From the NCBI GenBank assembly GCA_024699855.1, contig JAMPIQ010000002.1, positions 12,648,001 to 12,712,000 on the forward strand: DNA of 64,000 nt. Direction: 5' to 3'. This document shows, piece after piece, positions 24,641-36,500 of the stretch; within the stretch, counting starts at the first letter, position 1; each line of letters starts with the position of its first letter. The stretch is from Aphelenchoides besseyi. Taxonomy: Eukaryota > Nematoda > Chromadorea > Rhabditida > Aphelenchoididae. The notes under the pieces are model-generated. The model searched no databases and was not told the origin of the DNA. It saw only the letters and a list, made by a program, of their open reading frames with translations. A program made the position numbers and the translations under genes.

Positions 24641-26196
24641 GTTAAGAACATCGTGCATCGAGAAGTATTCAAACGATTGTAAGAACAATTCGTATAACAA
24701 CAACATTTCATTAGAAAAAAACGCAAAAGAGTTCACGAACGAAAATAAGTTTGTTTGAAAGAAAGTCCATGGCCTTCGGGCCACGGCAAGGACGCGATTT
24801 TTTGCGTAAACGACGGAATGCAGTGGACAACATCAAATATTCGGTAAGCGATTCGATTTGATGCAATTTACTTTGTGATTTTTCAGGTCCAATTATTGCC
24901 GATATGTCCACCCGTTATAGCACCAAAATTTTGATCTCGGTCACGTACGTTTTCGAGTTATCTTTGCGATCTGCACGTTCGATTTCAGTTTCTCAATTTC
25001 TCAACGGGTGTTTGAACGACCGAATTTTTGGATGGACAGCAGGAATGAAACGGTCAGTTTGTTGCTAAGCGATTTGTTTACAATCGTATCTTAGGCCTAC
25101 ATTTTCAACGACATGCTTTCACTCGTACAATCCTGCCCTTGATCAACACACGACGATATCTCAAGGTATTTAAATTGACGTCAAATTAATCAATGTGTTT
25201 TTGTTACAGCTCGTTTGTTGATGTCGTGTACCAATGAAGTGTGGAAAACACAAAAACGTGAGACAGTCATTTCGCCAATGATTGAATATTCAGCAACCCT
25301 ACTACCCGACTGCCCGACTGAACAGCAAGTCGCGGAAATAGGAAGAGACTACTCCAATTCATCTCAACACGATTCATTTTCAGTCCAAATCACTTTCGCC
25401 ACAAGAACGAATTCGAAAACATCGACCAAATGAACGTTGAGCAAAAGTCTTAAACCAAAACCTAAAAACCATTACATTTTGTGTTTTGACTTTCACCGAT
25501 ATTTGTGTAAAACTAACTGATCGCCGTCGAAAATCGGTCCACATGCGCGATGTTATTGATGCGCTAACAAATGAACATTTACTTGTCAAAATCTGTATTT
25601 CACAATTGGGGAACATTAATGTCGCATACATTGCAATTGAGTTTAACAAAACGCATAGACGTTTAAGATTTCATGTCACTGCGCAGTTGTGCAATTCTTA
25701 CATTTACTTAATTTCGTATTGCTAATTTCATAGTTTGAACAACTCCAATTCGCATAAACGCACCGCTTTTCAGTTCAATTTTTGCTAAAATCACCCCCAT
25801 TTCGTATCTTCGCATTCAGATTTTTCCCATGGCCCAATTTGCATTTGCCGCCAATAACTCGACGCACTGATCATTTTTGAAAAAACCGCATCAAAATCTG
25901 TTGACGCATTCTTGAGATCTCACCGCTGACTACGACCATACCCCTCTTATATAAAGTTGGATTATATGAAGTTGGATTATTGACTAATAAACTGTTCTGT
26001 TGTTGATGTTAATAGACGATAGTTTACTCAACAACGATCAAATATTACAATACAACAAAAACAAGAAGAGAGAAAGATTATCGAGAAACAGGAGGAATGG
26101 CGTTGTGGCGCGGACAATTCCGCTGGGAGTGTCCCGAGGATCAGGACATAAACCTTGCAATTATTCGAGAAACTTCTCAAATTACATATTGGATTT
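24641..26196. other. Region with intron-like signals but no assignable gene
   Basis: Between 24768 and 25433 there are four consecutive intron-like segments on the plus strand (GTAAGC...TTTTTCAG, GTACGT...GATTTCAG, GTCAGT...TATCTTAG, GTATTT...TGTTACAG), each roughly 45 nt, which suggests an old or very small spliced gene. One consistent reading is a 50-residue peptide starting MSTRYSTKIL at about 24903; another keeps a longer tail open to 25433. I recognise neither. The rest (25434-26196) holds a short imperfect tandem (AAGTTGGATTAT, twice, near 25960) and nothing else notable. Confidence 0.3.
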
Positions 26197-26999
26197 TTAA
26201 AACTTATTGTAACAATTGGACGTATAATCAAGAACAAGACCGTTAAAAGACTGGCGAATGGAATATTTAACAGAGCTTGACGTACAGTTTTGGACTTGAA
26301 TGAAGAGTTCAAATGCTTTATCTATTGTTTGTGCGTCAAAGGGATTTTGATGAATTCGAGATTCCTGGTATTTTTTTTGAAACATTCTTCGAATTACGGG
26401 AAATTTTCGATCCAAAAATTTCTCGGCTGCTTTCACATCTTCTTGCCAAAACTTTACTTCCGAAATTCGATTTCTGCTAAACAAATGAACCGTCTTTTGA
26501 AAATATTCTAAAGTCCGTGTGTTGAATTGTTGATTATTGCTGGTAGGCAGTTCGCGGATCAAATCAACAAAATTGATTGGCTGAGGTTGAAACTTGAAAT
26601 ACCGACGAAGTTCGTTGAGCCCAATTTGCTTACAAGCACCATCTACAAGCAATTCGGCAAAAGAAGAAACAATTCCGAATTTTGCTTTGTTGCCATATAG
26701 CTCTTCAATCTCGTTTGTTGGCATACAATACTCGAATATTTTCGCCATCTGCTGTTCGCAAATTCGCGTAAAGCTTGCGGATTTCAGACTGGAGTCATTC
26801 GAGTTACCTAAAAAATGAACAAAAGTTCGAAAATATGGTAATTTTGCTTACCACGCAAATCGCTTCTCTCTTCTGTGCACATATTCGAATTGAAAGTGGA
26901 AGCAAGAATAAATAAAGAGATTAGAAGATACATTTGTTTAAATTGAGTACGGACGATGAGTATAAAACAAATAAATGCACAAGCGTAAATAAACTTCAA
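26197..26999 (-). CDS. Small secreted protein, two exons, function unknown
   Basis: Exons 26999-26852 and 26807-26197 (minus strand) give 252 residues with a GT-AG junction in phase. The start MKFIYACAFICFILIV is a strong signal peptide; a second Met 22 residues later also precedes a hydrophobic stretch, so the start is uncertain. The mature chain is largely helical in character, with few cysteines (ICEQQ, EYC, GACKQ, VQNC, SNC). No family was recognised. It lies inside the mobile-element-rich block but has normal gene structure and no transposon motif. Confidence 0.55.
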
Positions 27000-27133
27000 A
27001 TAAGTTGCTCTAGATATTTGGCGAACACGATCGAATGCTGTGAATTATTTTGCATGTCCGAGTCGTACTCATTCGTATCTGCGCGCAACCACAAACTAGT
27101 TCAAGGTTCTTGCGTAGTGCAACTTGGCTCGCA

Positions 27134-27783
27134 TTAATTTTGCAGACGCGTTTGACGTTTGTCAGCACTCATTTCGTTTACAACTTTAATCGATCGAGAA
27201 TGTTCTATTGATTCGACATTTTGATTGCCAAATACAGACGAAAAAATGGATTGATGTAATGAATCACAATAGTGCAAAACACATTGACGATTAATAACAT
27301 TCTTTTCCATGATTGCCAACACGTAGTGACCGCTTTTATAGGTCGGAATCAACAAATAGACGGTTTCGTTTGGATGAATCGGCGACTTCACAATGCAGTA
27401 ATTCGCAGGATTCGACTCCGCAATGCGATAATGATCGATCCAATATGACATGGACATCAGATCAATCTTTAACGGACTGCTAGCTATTAAATCCAACAGA
27501 CCGAAGATAATTGACTCATAATCAATCCACTCATTTAAGTTCTTCATGTCCGGCAACTGTTTCTTGACTAATTGGCATTCGGAACGAGCAGAGTCGCAAG
27601 ATTGCTGAATTGACAATGCGCATGGAATTTCGCACCAAGAACTTCTTGGATGGTTGAGTCTACGGATACACTGAAACCAAGTGAAACCTCCGATATCTTT
27701 CTAGGTTCCAATAAACAAGAAGAAGTTTTGGATTGGAATTTAGAGGACTTCGTCATGGTAAATTCAACCATCAAAACTTTCAA
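27134..27783 (-). pseudogene. Ulp1/SENP-like (C48) cysteine protease remnant
   Basis: The main frame (27616-27134) has WIDYESIIFGLLDLI, then YLLIPTYKSGHYVLAIM and HYCDSLHQS. This matches the Ulp1 pattern of a substrate-binding helix, the catalytic His in GHYVLAI and the catalytic Asp in CDSL. The C-terminal part with the nucleophile Cys (usually Q..DCG) is not found before or just after the stop at 27134. A second frame upstream (27783-27568) overlaps and may be the N-terminal part, shifted. Ulp1-like domains occur both in SUMO/NEDD8 proteases and as passengers of DNA transposons; the location here favours the latter. Confidence in the domain is moderate because the homology is short. Confidence 0.5.
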
Positions 27784-28659
27784 AAGAAGAGCACTTTAGG
27801 AACCCGAGATTTTTAAACGATGATTTCATGGCCCGAACGTTCGGAACAGCTGTCTACGCAATCGTCGATTACCCGTAGCTTCTTCGTTCGCTAGATATTA
27901 AACATCCTGTCACTCGACGAATGAAAATTTGCACTGCGTCAAAAACATCGGGACCGTTGTCGGATGTCCAGTTGAATCTCGTGCGTACGAGTACGCGAAG
28001 TGCTGTAAAGTTATTGACTTCTTTACTTAAAAATTAAATCGAACGATCCAATTATGCGGTTTATTGTAGCTACTAGTTTAACAACAATTAAAGCGGGAAG
28101 GAATCCGACTCGCTGCAAGAAGGAGCAAATTGAGGAGTGATCGGGACACGACCACTCGAAAGCTTCCCTTCGACTAGGCGGGGCCTCCTCTAAACAAATT
28201 TCCTACGGATCTAGAGATCCATACAGGGCGATCCGAATTTTAAGTACAACGATGCCATGACGATGATAATCGTTAAACGCATCAACTACTACGATTTAAG
28301 TCATCAACGGATGCCGTCGATTGCATATTTGACAGTATGGTGGGAGTATGTACTCCATCAACAGAAAAAGAAGTGATGCGACTGTACTAAACTTCGCTTC
28401 TCACGCTAGTTGCCTCGGTAATGTTCGTTACCTACACGTCCCAGCAACATTTCCATACAAAGCAGATGACGTGAAAATGGTTATGGACACGTTATGGGAA
28501 GTACTCCAAAGCCTCGTCATTATCGTTGCACATCAAGTAAGTTTACCTTCCACTAGCCAATTTATTTTCCTTCCAGAAATACCCTTACCAGCTATGCGAT
28601 GCCACTTTTTACTAGCGTTGCGTGTTTGCACGGCATTACAAATACGTCCATCATGAATC
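27784..28659. other. Unassigned sequence in the mobile-element block
   Basis: No domain was recognised. A 102-codon plus-strand frame at 28348-28656 has no distinguishing motif. The segment around 28150-28260 has a GC-rich patch and a small palindrome (GGATCTAGAGATCC). Confidence 0.35.
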
Positions 28660-28879
28660 ATACATCGAACCTCGTCTTTTGAATACCGATGCAAAAAGGA
28701 AAACGTGTATTTATACGTATCAATACCGTGAAGCAAATCATTCGGAGATCGCGAAGAAGCGCAAGGAACATTACGAAGCCAATTGTTCGAAGATCTTGAG
28801 GAAGCGCAAGAAACGATACGAAGCAAAAAAAGAGCACCAACCGCTCTGTCGCTATAACTCAAAGTTTCATGTCATTTAA
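28660..28879 (+). pseudogene. Fragment with basic 15-residue tandem repeat
   Basis: The frame contains NHSEIAKKRKEHYEA followed directly by NCSKILRKRKKRYEA, two copies of a 15-residue basic unit (a 45-bp tandem at 28738-28827). Repeats of this N-x-[EK]-I-x-[KR]-x-[KR] type are common at the N-terminus of transposon proteins in animals, where they probably bind nucleic acid. The frame ends at 28879 and nothing recognisable follows. It is most likely a transposon remnant. Confidence 0.35.
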
Positions 28880-30271
28880 TCTCATTTACATTTTTCCATT
28901 ATCCCAGCTCTTTTCTTTGGGAATAAATTTACTAGACAATAACAGATTCAACGGATAGACGGAAAAAGAAGGAGTTAACAGATAGACGGGATAAAAAATG
29001 ATTCGAAGGGACGAAAAGACTGGAAGAACTGATCGCGTTCGGAAAAAAGAGAAGAGCGATCAAAAAAGGCGTTTTGAAGTTTGCACGAACGCAAAGTCCA
29101 GTTGCCGTTCAACGTTCATTTCGACGTCCTTTTGGCCTCAGTTGACGTGCTGCCGTTACGAGCGCGAAAAACTTTGTTGTTTGGACGGAAAATTTACTGA
29201 ATTCACGATCTTGTTTTATGAAGTTCAGTTTTCACATTCTAAAGGAGAATTAGCTAAGAAACGAAAATAAGCTTAAAAGTCTCGGCAACATCTTAACGGG
29301 TAGGCGACGTTATTAGACGAGATAAATGCCATTTCAGAGACGCTTTACATCTTTTCAGTTTTGAAATGATGTGTCAGTTTTTAATCTGATTTTCGTTTGC
29401 ACTCCATCAGAACTATGATGCTATTCATTTGGCGATTGGACTCGCCCGTGTGAACGGTTTGATCGGACCTATTGGTTGCGGTGAGAACCAAGGCCATTCC
29501 ATCGTTTCTTGCACTTCGTTTGCTCAAATATGTTTGAATCGTTGCGTTGAATATGCTTGTTGAATAGCGTTGAGTTGACGTGCATTCTGATCATAACCGC
29601 TCGTTATCTCCATTAGATTTTTGTTATTCGCTCGGATATTTAGCCTTGACGGGTCTTGTAATAACTCCGATCGGTATTAAGGTGTCGGTTGCTACTTTTG
29701 CTTTGCGTTGAGCGGCAATAGAACAAACGGCTTTTTATGTCCACCAAAATTCATTGCCGTTTTATTGCGTGTGCTATTCGGATCAACAGCTCGAAATCAG
29801 TTTGTCGAGAGTACAAAAGCGCGGGTTTTGTTGGCCTTCGAATGTCAACATTTGATGCGGTTTTTGAGAGTTGTTTGTACGCATTTAGCTTGTTTACAAG
29901 GAGCTTTACACTTGCACGACTAATGAAAGTAAAAGTTGGAGGAGATTTGCAGAAGCCGGTGATTCGATCAAACCGCGTTTTGATGAAGTGGATTCTAAAC
30001 AAATTCCTAGATCGAACAAACTTTCCATCGACGTCGCTCAGTCGGATTTCCTTCGGTTGCGCATTGCTCTCACGTGAAGATGACCGTGCGAAAGAAGGTC
30101 AATTCAATGAGATCTCTCATATAATCATTTATCTTTTTCTTATTATTGGAATCCGATTCATGAAATTTGTTCTTTTTGCTATGAGCATTTACGTTAAGAC
30201 TATTAGATTTACAAATAAACAGCACGATGCAATTAGGTTGGTAATGTTCTCGAGACAATAGAAGGTATAAG
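28880..30271. other. Degenerate sequence without a supportable gene
   Basis: Several short frames have protein-like composition, for example around 29411-29563 (IHLAIGLARVNGLIG), and a 174-codon frame at 29737-30261, but none shows a known domain or a consistent splice pattern. I read this as decayed mobile DNA. Confidence 0.4.
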
Positions 30272-30572
30272 AAAGTTATCATGGATCCGATCAAAACTAT
30301 TTGAAGTGTGACAGCGGTCTTCTGTTGAATAGTACTTCGGATTTATTTATGAAGCAGATCACAGACGAATATCTTGTTGCGTTTATAAAAACCGGGTATG
30401 TTGTTAAATGAAATAGAAAATAACATATTGTTGAGAAATCCATCAACTCGAGACTTCGCATGGAAACCAGTGTCGAATTTCCATTCAATTGAATACGCAG
30501 AATTGAGACCCAATGATACAAAAATGGTCAACGGATTGTTCAAAGACGCTTTAACTTTTGGATGTCAATTAA
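30272..30572 (+). pseudogene. Carboxylesterase-family 3' fragment (copy B)
   Basis: Two exons, 30272-30395 and 30436-30572, separated by a 40-nt GT-AG intron, match the last two exons of the intact esterase at 31009-33146. The first opens with AAAGTTATCATGGATCC just after an AG, the same boundary as exon 8 of the intact gene, and encodes YHGSDQNYLK (catalytic His, compare WHGTDQQYND). It runs on through YLVAFIKTGNPS, aligning with WLVAFVTSGNPS. The fragment continues FAWKPVSNFHSIEYAEL and then runs into the 163-bp repeat at 30573. No esterase sequence precedes 30272. It may be the 3' end of copy A (17957-18762), separated by about 11.5 kb of inserted DNA, or an independent remnant. Confidence 0.8.
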
Positions 30573-30735
30573 TCGCGAATACGATTACTACAATTTTATT
30601 CGAATAAAACGCACGAAAAACAACACAAGCTCGAATTATTCTTATTACGTTTGTTTTCTAGTCCTGTTAGTTTTATTTGGTTTAAATTAGTTCGATAAGA
30701 TCACTCGGCTTCTTATCAGGAAATCTAACGCCAAC
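30573..30735 (+). repeat. 163-bp dispersed repeat, copy 2
   Basis: Identical by eye to 21616-21778, same orientation. It starts directly after the esterase fragment, and its end again carries FDKITRLLIRKSNAN. After it the sequence differs from copy 1, although a scatter of matches (ATCTG, GTGAAAACG) continues for about 45 bases, as expected for a diverging Gag segment. Confidence 0.85.
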
Positions 30736-30755
30736 TATCTGATTGCTGTTAATAA

Positions 30756-31007
30756 GTGGAACAAATCGGTGAAAACGAGTTGCTCGTTTGCTTGACCGGT
30801 TTGTTGTTGAACGGAGAGAGCAATCGAAAAGCAAAACGGATTATTTTGAATGAAAACTGCGGAACTGTTTTCATAAAACTTATCAGAACTGTTCGACTCA
30901 GCACACGTGGATTCGGCTTTTTTCTGTGCACAAATTTGTTTACTCAGGAACCAACTTCAGTGCTCACCAACAAGTTGAAACGTGAATTGCTCGAATTCAA
31001 CTCGTAA
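30756..31007 (+). other. Open frame without ATG ending 1 base before the esterase start
   Basis: The frame opens right after an in-frame TAA (30753-30755) and runs 83 codons to TAA at 31005-31007. It has a protein-like composition (for example LLVCLTGLLLNGESNRKAK and TNKLKRELLEFNS) but no Met and no known domain. The next gene's ATG is at 31009. It may be a surviving last exon of a gene whose upstream part was replaced by the repeat, or a chance frame in the promoter region. Confidence 0.25.
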
Positions 31008-31008
31008 A

Positions 31009-33146
31009 ATGGATCCATTATTGAAGGTGCCCGCAAAAAAACTTCTTAATGTTAATCATCAAACACCGTTCAGATACAAAAGGTAGCATTAAGAGTGTTT
31101 GCTTTACATTTGTTTAGAATCTTGTCGTGTTGTCTAATTGGAATCATTATTCTGACTTCAAGTACCTATGTGCTCGATCATTTCGATCATTCCAATCAAA
31201 CCGTGGGACCGATCTGGAAGCTGGATGTGGGCAAAATCCAGGGAACTATTTTGACATTACAAAACTTTTCAATTGACGCGTTTTTGGGCGTACCATTCGC
31301 TCAACCACCACTTGGTAATAAACGATTTGAGGTATAACAACTAAATTAGCTTATTCATCAGAAAATTTAGAAACCATTATCATTGAAACCGTGGAGCGGA
31401 GTTAAGATTGCAATATCTCAAGCTCCAATGTGTGTTCAACTCGATGCACCCGAAATTGAAGGCCATTCGAGCGAAGATTGTCTTTACATGAACATATTCA
31501 AACCTCACAATTCGGTAAATGAAATGGATATCGCTATCTGGACTTAAATTATTAGGCAAATGATCCTCTGCCAATTTTGTTTGCAATTCACGGCGGAGCA
31601 TTTGAATTGGGAAACTCCGGGACGTTCGGTTTACACGGCGATCGAGCGTTGAAATTGTTGAAAAAAGGAGCAATTGTGGTTGCAACCAACTATCGTCTTG
31701 GAGTCTACGGTTTTGCATCGGACGGCTCAAGTGAATTGCCTGGAAATTTGGGCTACTGGGATCAAAAAGAGGCCTTGGAGTTTATCAGCAGAAATGCAGC
31801 GAGTTTCGGCGGTGATCCCAAACGCATTACGATCATCGGTTGTTCTGCTGGAAGTGCCAGTACAACGGCGTTATCGATTTCACCGCATACAAGAGAAATG
31901 GTTGGACAAGTTCTTGGAATGAGTGGTTCGACTTTTGGAGCTTGGGCTTTAAGTGAAGTTGTCGTGGATAATACAAACAATTTGGTTAAAGCAATGGGCC
32001 AAAAGCCAAATGAATCAGCCAAGGTAGTAATTTATGTTTATGACTTCATGTTATCCATTTATAGGAGCGTTTGAAACGTGCGAGATCTAACGAAATCTAT
32101 ATGGCGACAAAGAAAATCGGCACAACACATTTCTCTCAGAATTTTGGCACGTTCATTCCTCGTCTAGACGGCGATTTCTTTCCACGCGACATTCCTCAAC
32201 TTATTCGAGAATCGCCAGTTAAAACTGTGGTTCTTGGATTGACGAGCGAAGAATCATTGCCGTGGAGTAGGAAAACACGATTACGAAGACTAACAAGTTG
32301 AGGTTTTTAGCGCTTGTTCCGTTAAGCAACTACACTTGTTCAGCTTTAGTTATTCCTCTTGAGGAAAGAGCTAATTTCTCGGTAAACAATTTGGAGACAT
32401 TGGTCCGACAACATTTGGTTACTGAAGAGAACTTTAAAGATAAAACTACAGAAGTTCAAGACAAGATATTAAGATTTTATACGAAATCCAATGACTACAA
32501 CAAGAACAACGTTTTCTATCTACAGCGTTACACACAAGTTTGTTCCACAGAAATAACTGCCGATAGGAAGTTTGGTGTTTAGATTTTTTCCGATCTCCAG
32601 TTCACATTACCAATTCTTTTTGATGTTTTGGAGCGAGAAGCAAATGGCTGGAAAGTTTACGTCTATAAGTCGTCTTACATAAACCCCGCTCTTATTCCTT
32701 CTACATGTCCAGTGAAAAGTCAGCGAAACTGTACCAGTTATTTTTACTCAACAACTTTCTAGAAAGTTGGCATGGTACGGATCAACAGTACAACGATGTA
32801 AGAGATAATGAAGTGGATTCTCCGGCTGACAGACAAATAGAAGAGATTTACGGAGATTGGTTGGTAGCATTCGTTACTAGCGGGTAGAAGACACGAGTTC
32901 ATTTGCTTGTAATTTGAATGCTTTTGCAGAAACCCGTCGATTCCCGAAATTAAATGGCAACCAACTTCTAGTGAATTTCCATTGCGTTACGCTGATTTCC
33001 TTCCGAAACCGAAAATGAAAGACGCGTTGTTCCTCGATCGAGTGCAATTTTGGATTAATATGACTCGTGAATACGATTACGATTTGGTGCGTATGATGAA
33101 CAAAACGCAATACAGACTTTTCAATCTGCCATATTTTAACTCTTGA
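31009..33146 (+). CDS. Type-B carboxylesterase/cholinesterase-like, intact
   Basis: Nine exons encode 596 residues: 31009-31026, 31074-31331, 31371-31514, 31556-32023, 32065-32266, 32311-32537, 32583-32718, 32763-32883 and 32930-33146. All junctions are GT-AG and in phase. The protein is a serine hydrolase of the alpha/beta-hydrolase fold. It has a hydrophobic N-terminal segment (ILSCCLIGIIILTSSTYV; signal peptide or anchor), VPFAQPPLGN, SEDCLYMNIF, the oxyanion hole AIHGGAFELGN, the nucleophile elbow GCSAG, an acid region GLTSEES and the His region WHGTDQQYND, so the catalytic triad looks complete. The substrate cannot be told; it could act in xenobiotic ester hydrolysis or be a neuroligin/gliotactin-like relative, but the full triad favours an enzyme. 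The first exon is only 18 nt. It is the functional member of a local family with fragments at 17957 and 30272. Confidence 0.92.
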
Positions 33147-33542
33147 AGACTTGTAATGATTTTGATACTCATATTCAATTCATATTCAATTCACATTCTG
33201 TTCACAAGCATCTTTACTCATTACGTGTTGTCTAATTACGGTCATTGAACTTAGTGTATAGTTAAGAATACTAAGAGCATCGGCATTCAATTGCTATAGG
33301 AATCAAGAAATAATACTTAATTATCTAATTAATCACACGGAAAGCAAAGTTTGAAAGAACAAGCCAACGGCAGCCATCAAATTGAGTTCAAATAAACAAC
33401 GAGAATCAACATCAAGATTGGCAGTCGAACTAATAAGCAGTGCCAATGAATTCAAAGAAAATGCGAAAATGAACGGAAGCTTACGAACTCATCGAAGTTG
33501 AGTCTTCAGGTTCAAGACGCTGAAAATGCAAAAATAAGAAAA
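33147..33542. other. Intergenic gap between convergent genes
   Basis: About 400 bases separate the stop codons of the esterase (plus) and the coiled-coil gene (minus), so both 3' UTRs must fit here. A short tandem (TTCATATTCAATTC-like) is present near 33175-33200. No coding signal was seen. Confidence 0.5.
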
Positions 33543-36500
33543 TTAAAGTCCACGGGTATGTTGCAATTGCGGTAGTGAATCGTCAACAGAAGAAGCCGTA
33601 GGTTCGTGATGATCCTGATCAAAACCGCTGCTACGAGCCAAAACGGCGGCCGATGGCGTTGAATCGTCGAAAGTCGAAAGCCGAGTTGGGGTTGAAGCAC
33701 CGCGCGGTGGAGTGAGAGGATTAGAAGCAAAGGTAGTGCGCCCGAAACTAAAAACCGAAAAATAAAAACCTCCGCCCGGAAAAAGAAATTACCGTTGATT
33801 ATCAATATTGTTATCCGCAAGCCCATAGGTTCCGACAGAACTGAATCCACTAGTTCTGGGCAGTCCAATACCGAAATAGTTTCCACCAAGACGATTGATG
33901 TCTTGTCGATCGGCGTTCTCACGTCGACGTCGTCTTTCACCTTCCAATTGTTCTCGGAGAGAAGCGATCTGTGTTTCCAACTGTCGAATGCGTTGTTGAC
34001 AATTACGCTCACGATTCTCGATAATATGTTGGATCTACAAAACAAGATCAACAATCACATCCATCGACAAACCTGTATCTTTTCGGCTTTGATTTTCTGC
34101 GCTTGTCTGTCTTGTTCTTCGCGTTGTTTTTTGGTTAACTCGATAATACGATTTCCGTTGTCCATTTCCAGTTGTGCAATTTGCTGTTGTAATTGAGCAC
34201 AATTCTTGTAAAGTTCACGGTTCTCACGTTCCATTGCATTCAACGACTTTTCGATAGCTTCCCGTTGAAGTGCGGTCTCTCGAATTGCCGCATCGGTACG
34301 ACGTTTCTCACCTTCCAACTGAAAAACATTTAATGTAAATGAAGTTACCGAATCAATTTACCAATTCAATTTTCTTTATTAACGCGTGTTTTTCGCGTTT
34401 CCATTGATCTTGTAGACGGTTGAGATTAAGACGATCGCCTTCCAGCTGATTGAGACGGTTCTGCAATTCGGCGAGCTCTTTGCTCAAGGTTCGTTTTTCG
34501 TTCTTAAGCAATTCCAACTGTTGTTTCAAATCGTTTTCGCCGGTACGTTGATTGGAGAGTGTCTACAGTTTATGAGATGAGTATATGAATATGCGTTCCC
34601 TACCTTCTCCAATTCGATCAATCGACTTTCCGCACGATTCTTGTCTGCATGAGCATCTTGCAATTGTCGTTGCAGATCACCGACTCGTGTAGTCAAGTCG
34701 ATGTTTCGTTGTTTGTAATCGCGCAATTCCGATCGTGCACTTATCAATTCGGTCTCTAAACCTTGCCGTTGAGTGGTCGATGTCGTGAGTTCGTTTTGCA
34801 GACGAGTTAGTTGGTCGCGTAAAGTCTGAGCATCGGCATTGCCTTTTGCGTACTGTTCGACAGTTTTACGCAAATCATTTTCAATGTTCTCTGCTTTTAA
34901 CAATTCACGTCTCAATTTTTCGGTATCATCTCGTAGATCGGTGCATTTCGTTTCACTGAGTTTCAATTGGCCTTCAAGTTCTTTAACTTTTTCACCCAGA
35001 TTCTGGCGCTCAGTTTCGTAGTTTGTAACACGCAATTGAAGACGTTGAATCTCACTTTCGTGATCTCGCAGTTTGCTTTCCAATTGATATCGAGACGACT
35101 CCAAAGTCTCGTCTTTGTCACGAACCAGACGCAACTCTTCATGTGCATTCTTCAAATCGGTACGCAGGTTTCCCAATTGTTCCTGAAGCAACATATCTGT
35201 TATCGCTTATTAAGCACTATCATACGTTCAAATGACGAATCTGTGCTTCTTTTCCACGACTGTGTAATTCGGCTGCCGTCATTTTAGATTTCATTGAGCG
35301 ACGTTCGTCTTCTCGACTCTTCAGTGCTTCTTCTTGTGATCGAATAAGTGTTTTTGCTTGTGCCAAGTGCAATTCAAGTGCTCGTTTTTCTAAAAATAGT
35401 GTGTAAGTTGAGTGTTTAAATGACAAGCTAACCGTCTTCAACGTCATTCAAATTTTCTTCGATAGTCTTGTAGTGAGTTTCACGTTTGTTGATGGTTGTA
35501 TGAGCCTCACTTGATTTTTTTTTCAATCGATTCAATTCATCTCGATATTCGTCCTAAACTCAAGATATACGCAAAAAAAACGTATAACTCACCCGTTCTC
35601 TTTGCAAGTGTTCGATACGATTTACCAGTGTCTGGAGCGTTGAATCAAGATTCGACAAATCTGCAGTCCCTTCGCCACCTTCAGTTGTTCCACCGTAATT
35701 TGGTGCTGGTGGGAAAGGAGCAGAACGAAAGAGAACATCGTCAGTTAAATCGCCTGCTCCCGCGTCAGCATCCGCAGAGTCAGTTGGACGAGTGATGTCC
35801 TTAAAAACTCGATGAGTTGTCGGTTATTCGCAAACTCACTCCATCAATGAGGGTTTTAAAGCGATTCAAATTAATCACACGAGAAACGTTGTTTTGGAAA
35901 CGTCGAAGTGAGTCTCTTAAGGCATCACGTTCACTGTCGGCACGAACGTACTCCTGTTGCAAGTAGTTGAGACGTTGCTCCGTGCTTTCTAGCTGAGATT
36001 GCAAATCGGAGAGTTCGTACTTTTTGTTTTCCAACTCTTGAACAGCATCCAAACGTCCGTCTTCGGCAATTCGATGAGCATTGGCCAAATCATCAACGGC
36101 GCCCTGATATTCATCGCTCTTACGATGCATTTGTTCTTTTCCAAACTCGAGTTCTTGTTGAAGTTTATTCAACTCGGAATGCAGTGCCGTTCGTTCATTG
36201 TCAGACGAAATCAACTGAAAGAAGAATGTGCTTTAATTTTTCGATTACATACCTTATCAGAAGTTTCTTGAAGCTCTTTTCGTAACTTCGCTGTTTTAAC
36301 ATCAAATTGTGCGGCTTGTTGTTGTAAGTGATCGGCGAGTTTCGATTTCTCGCGCAACACGTTCTGAAGTCGTTGATGCTGAAAATAGTTCCTGTAAGTT
36401 CGATTAATGGAAACAAAAACTGAACCTCGGATTTCAGATGGTCACTGCTATTGCGTACTTCTTTCAAAGTTATTTCGAGTTCTTTCACACGTCTACGAAG

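Noticed and set aside
29737..30261. Plus-strand open frame of 174 codons
   Set aside because: No domain, no start context, low-complexity hydrophobic tail, and located in decayed mobile DNA. It ends next to the esterase fragment without joining it.
31074..31130. Esterase start at a GTG near 31095
   Set aside because: An 18-nt first exon (31009-31026) with ATG and a GT-AG intron gives a proper start in phase.
32267..32310. Possible frameshift or stop in the intact esterase after LPW
   Set aside because: Explained by a 44-nt GT-AG intron that restores the frame (next exon TLVPLSNYTCS).
33512..34054. Long open frame over the end of the coiled-coil gene
   Set aside because: It is in a different frame from the conserved coiled-coil exons and shows no domain; a chance frame.
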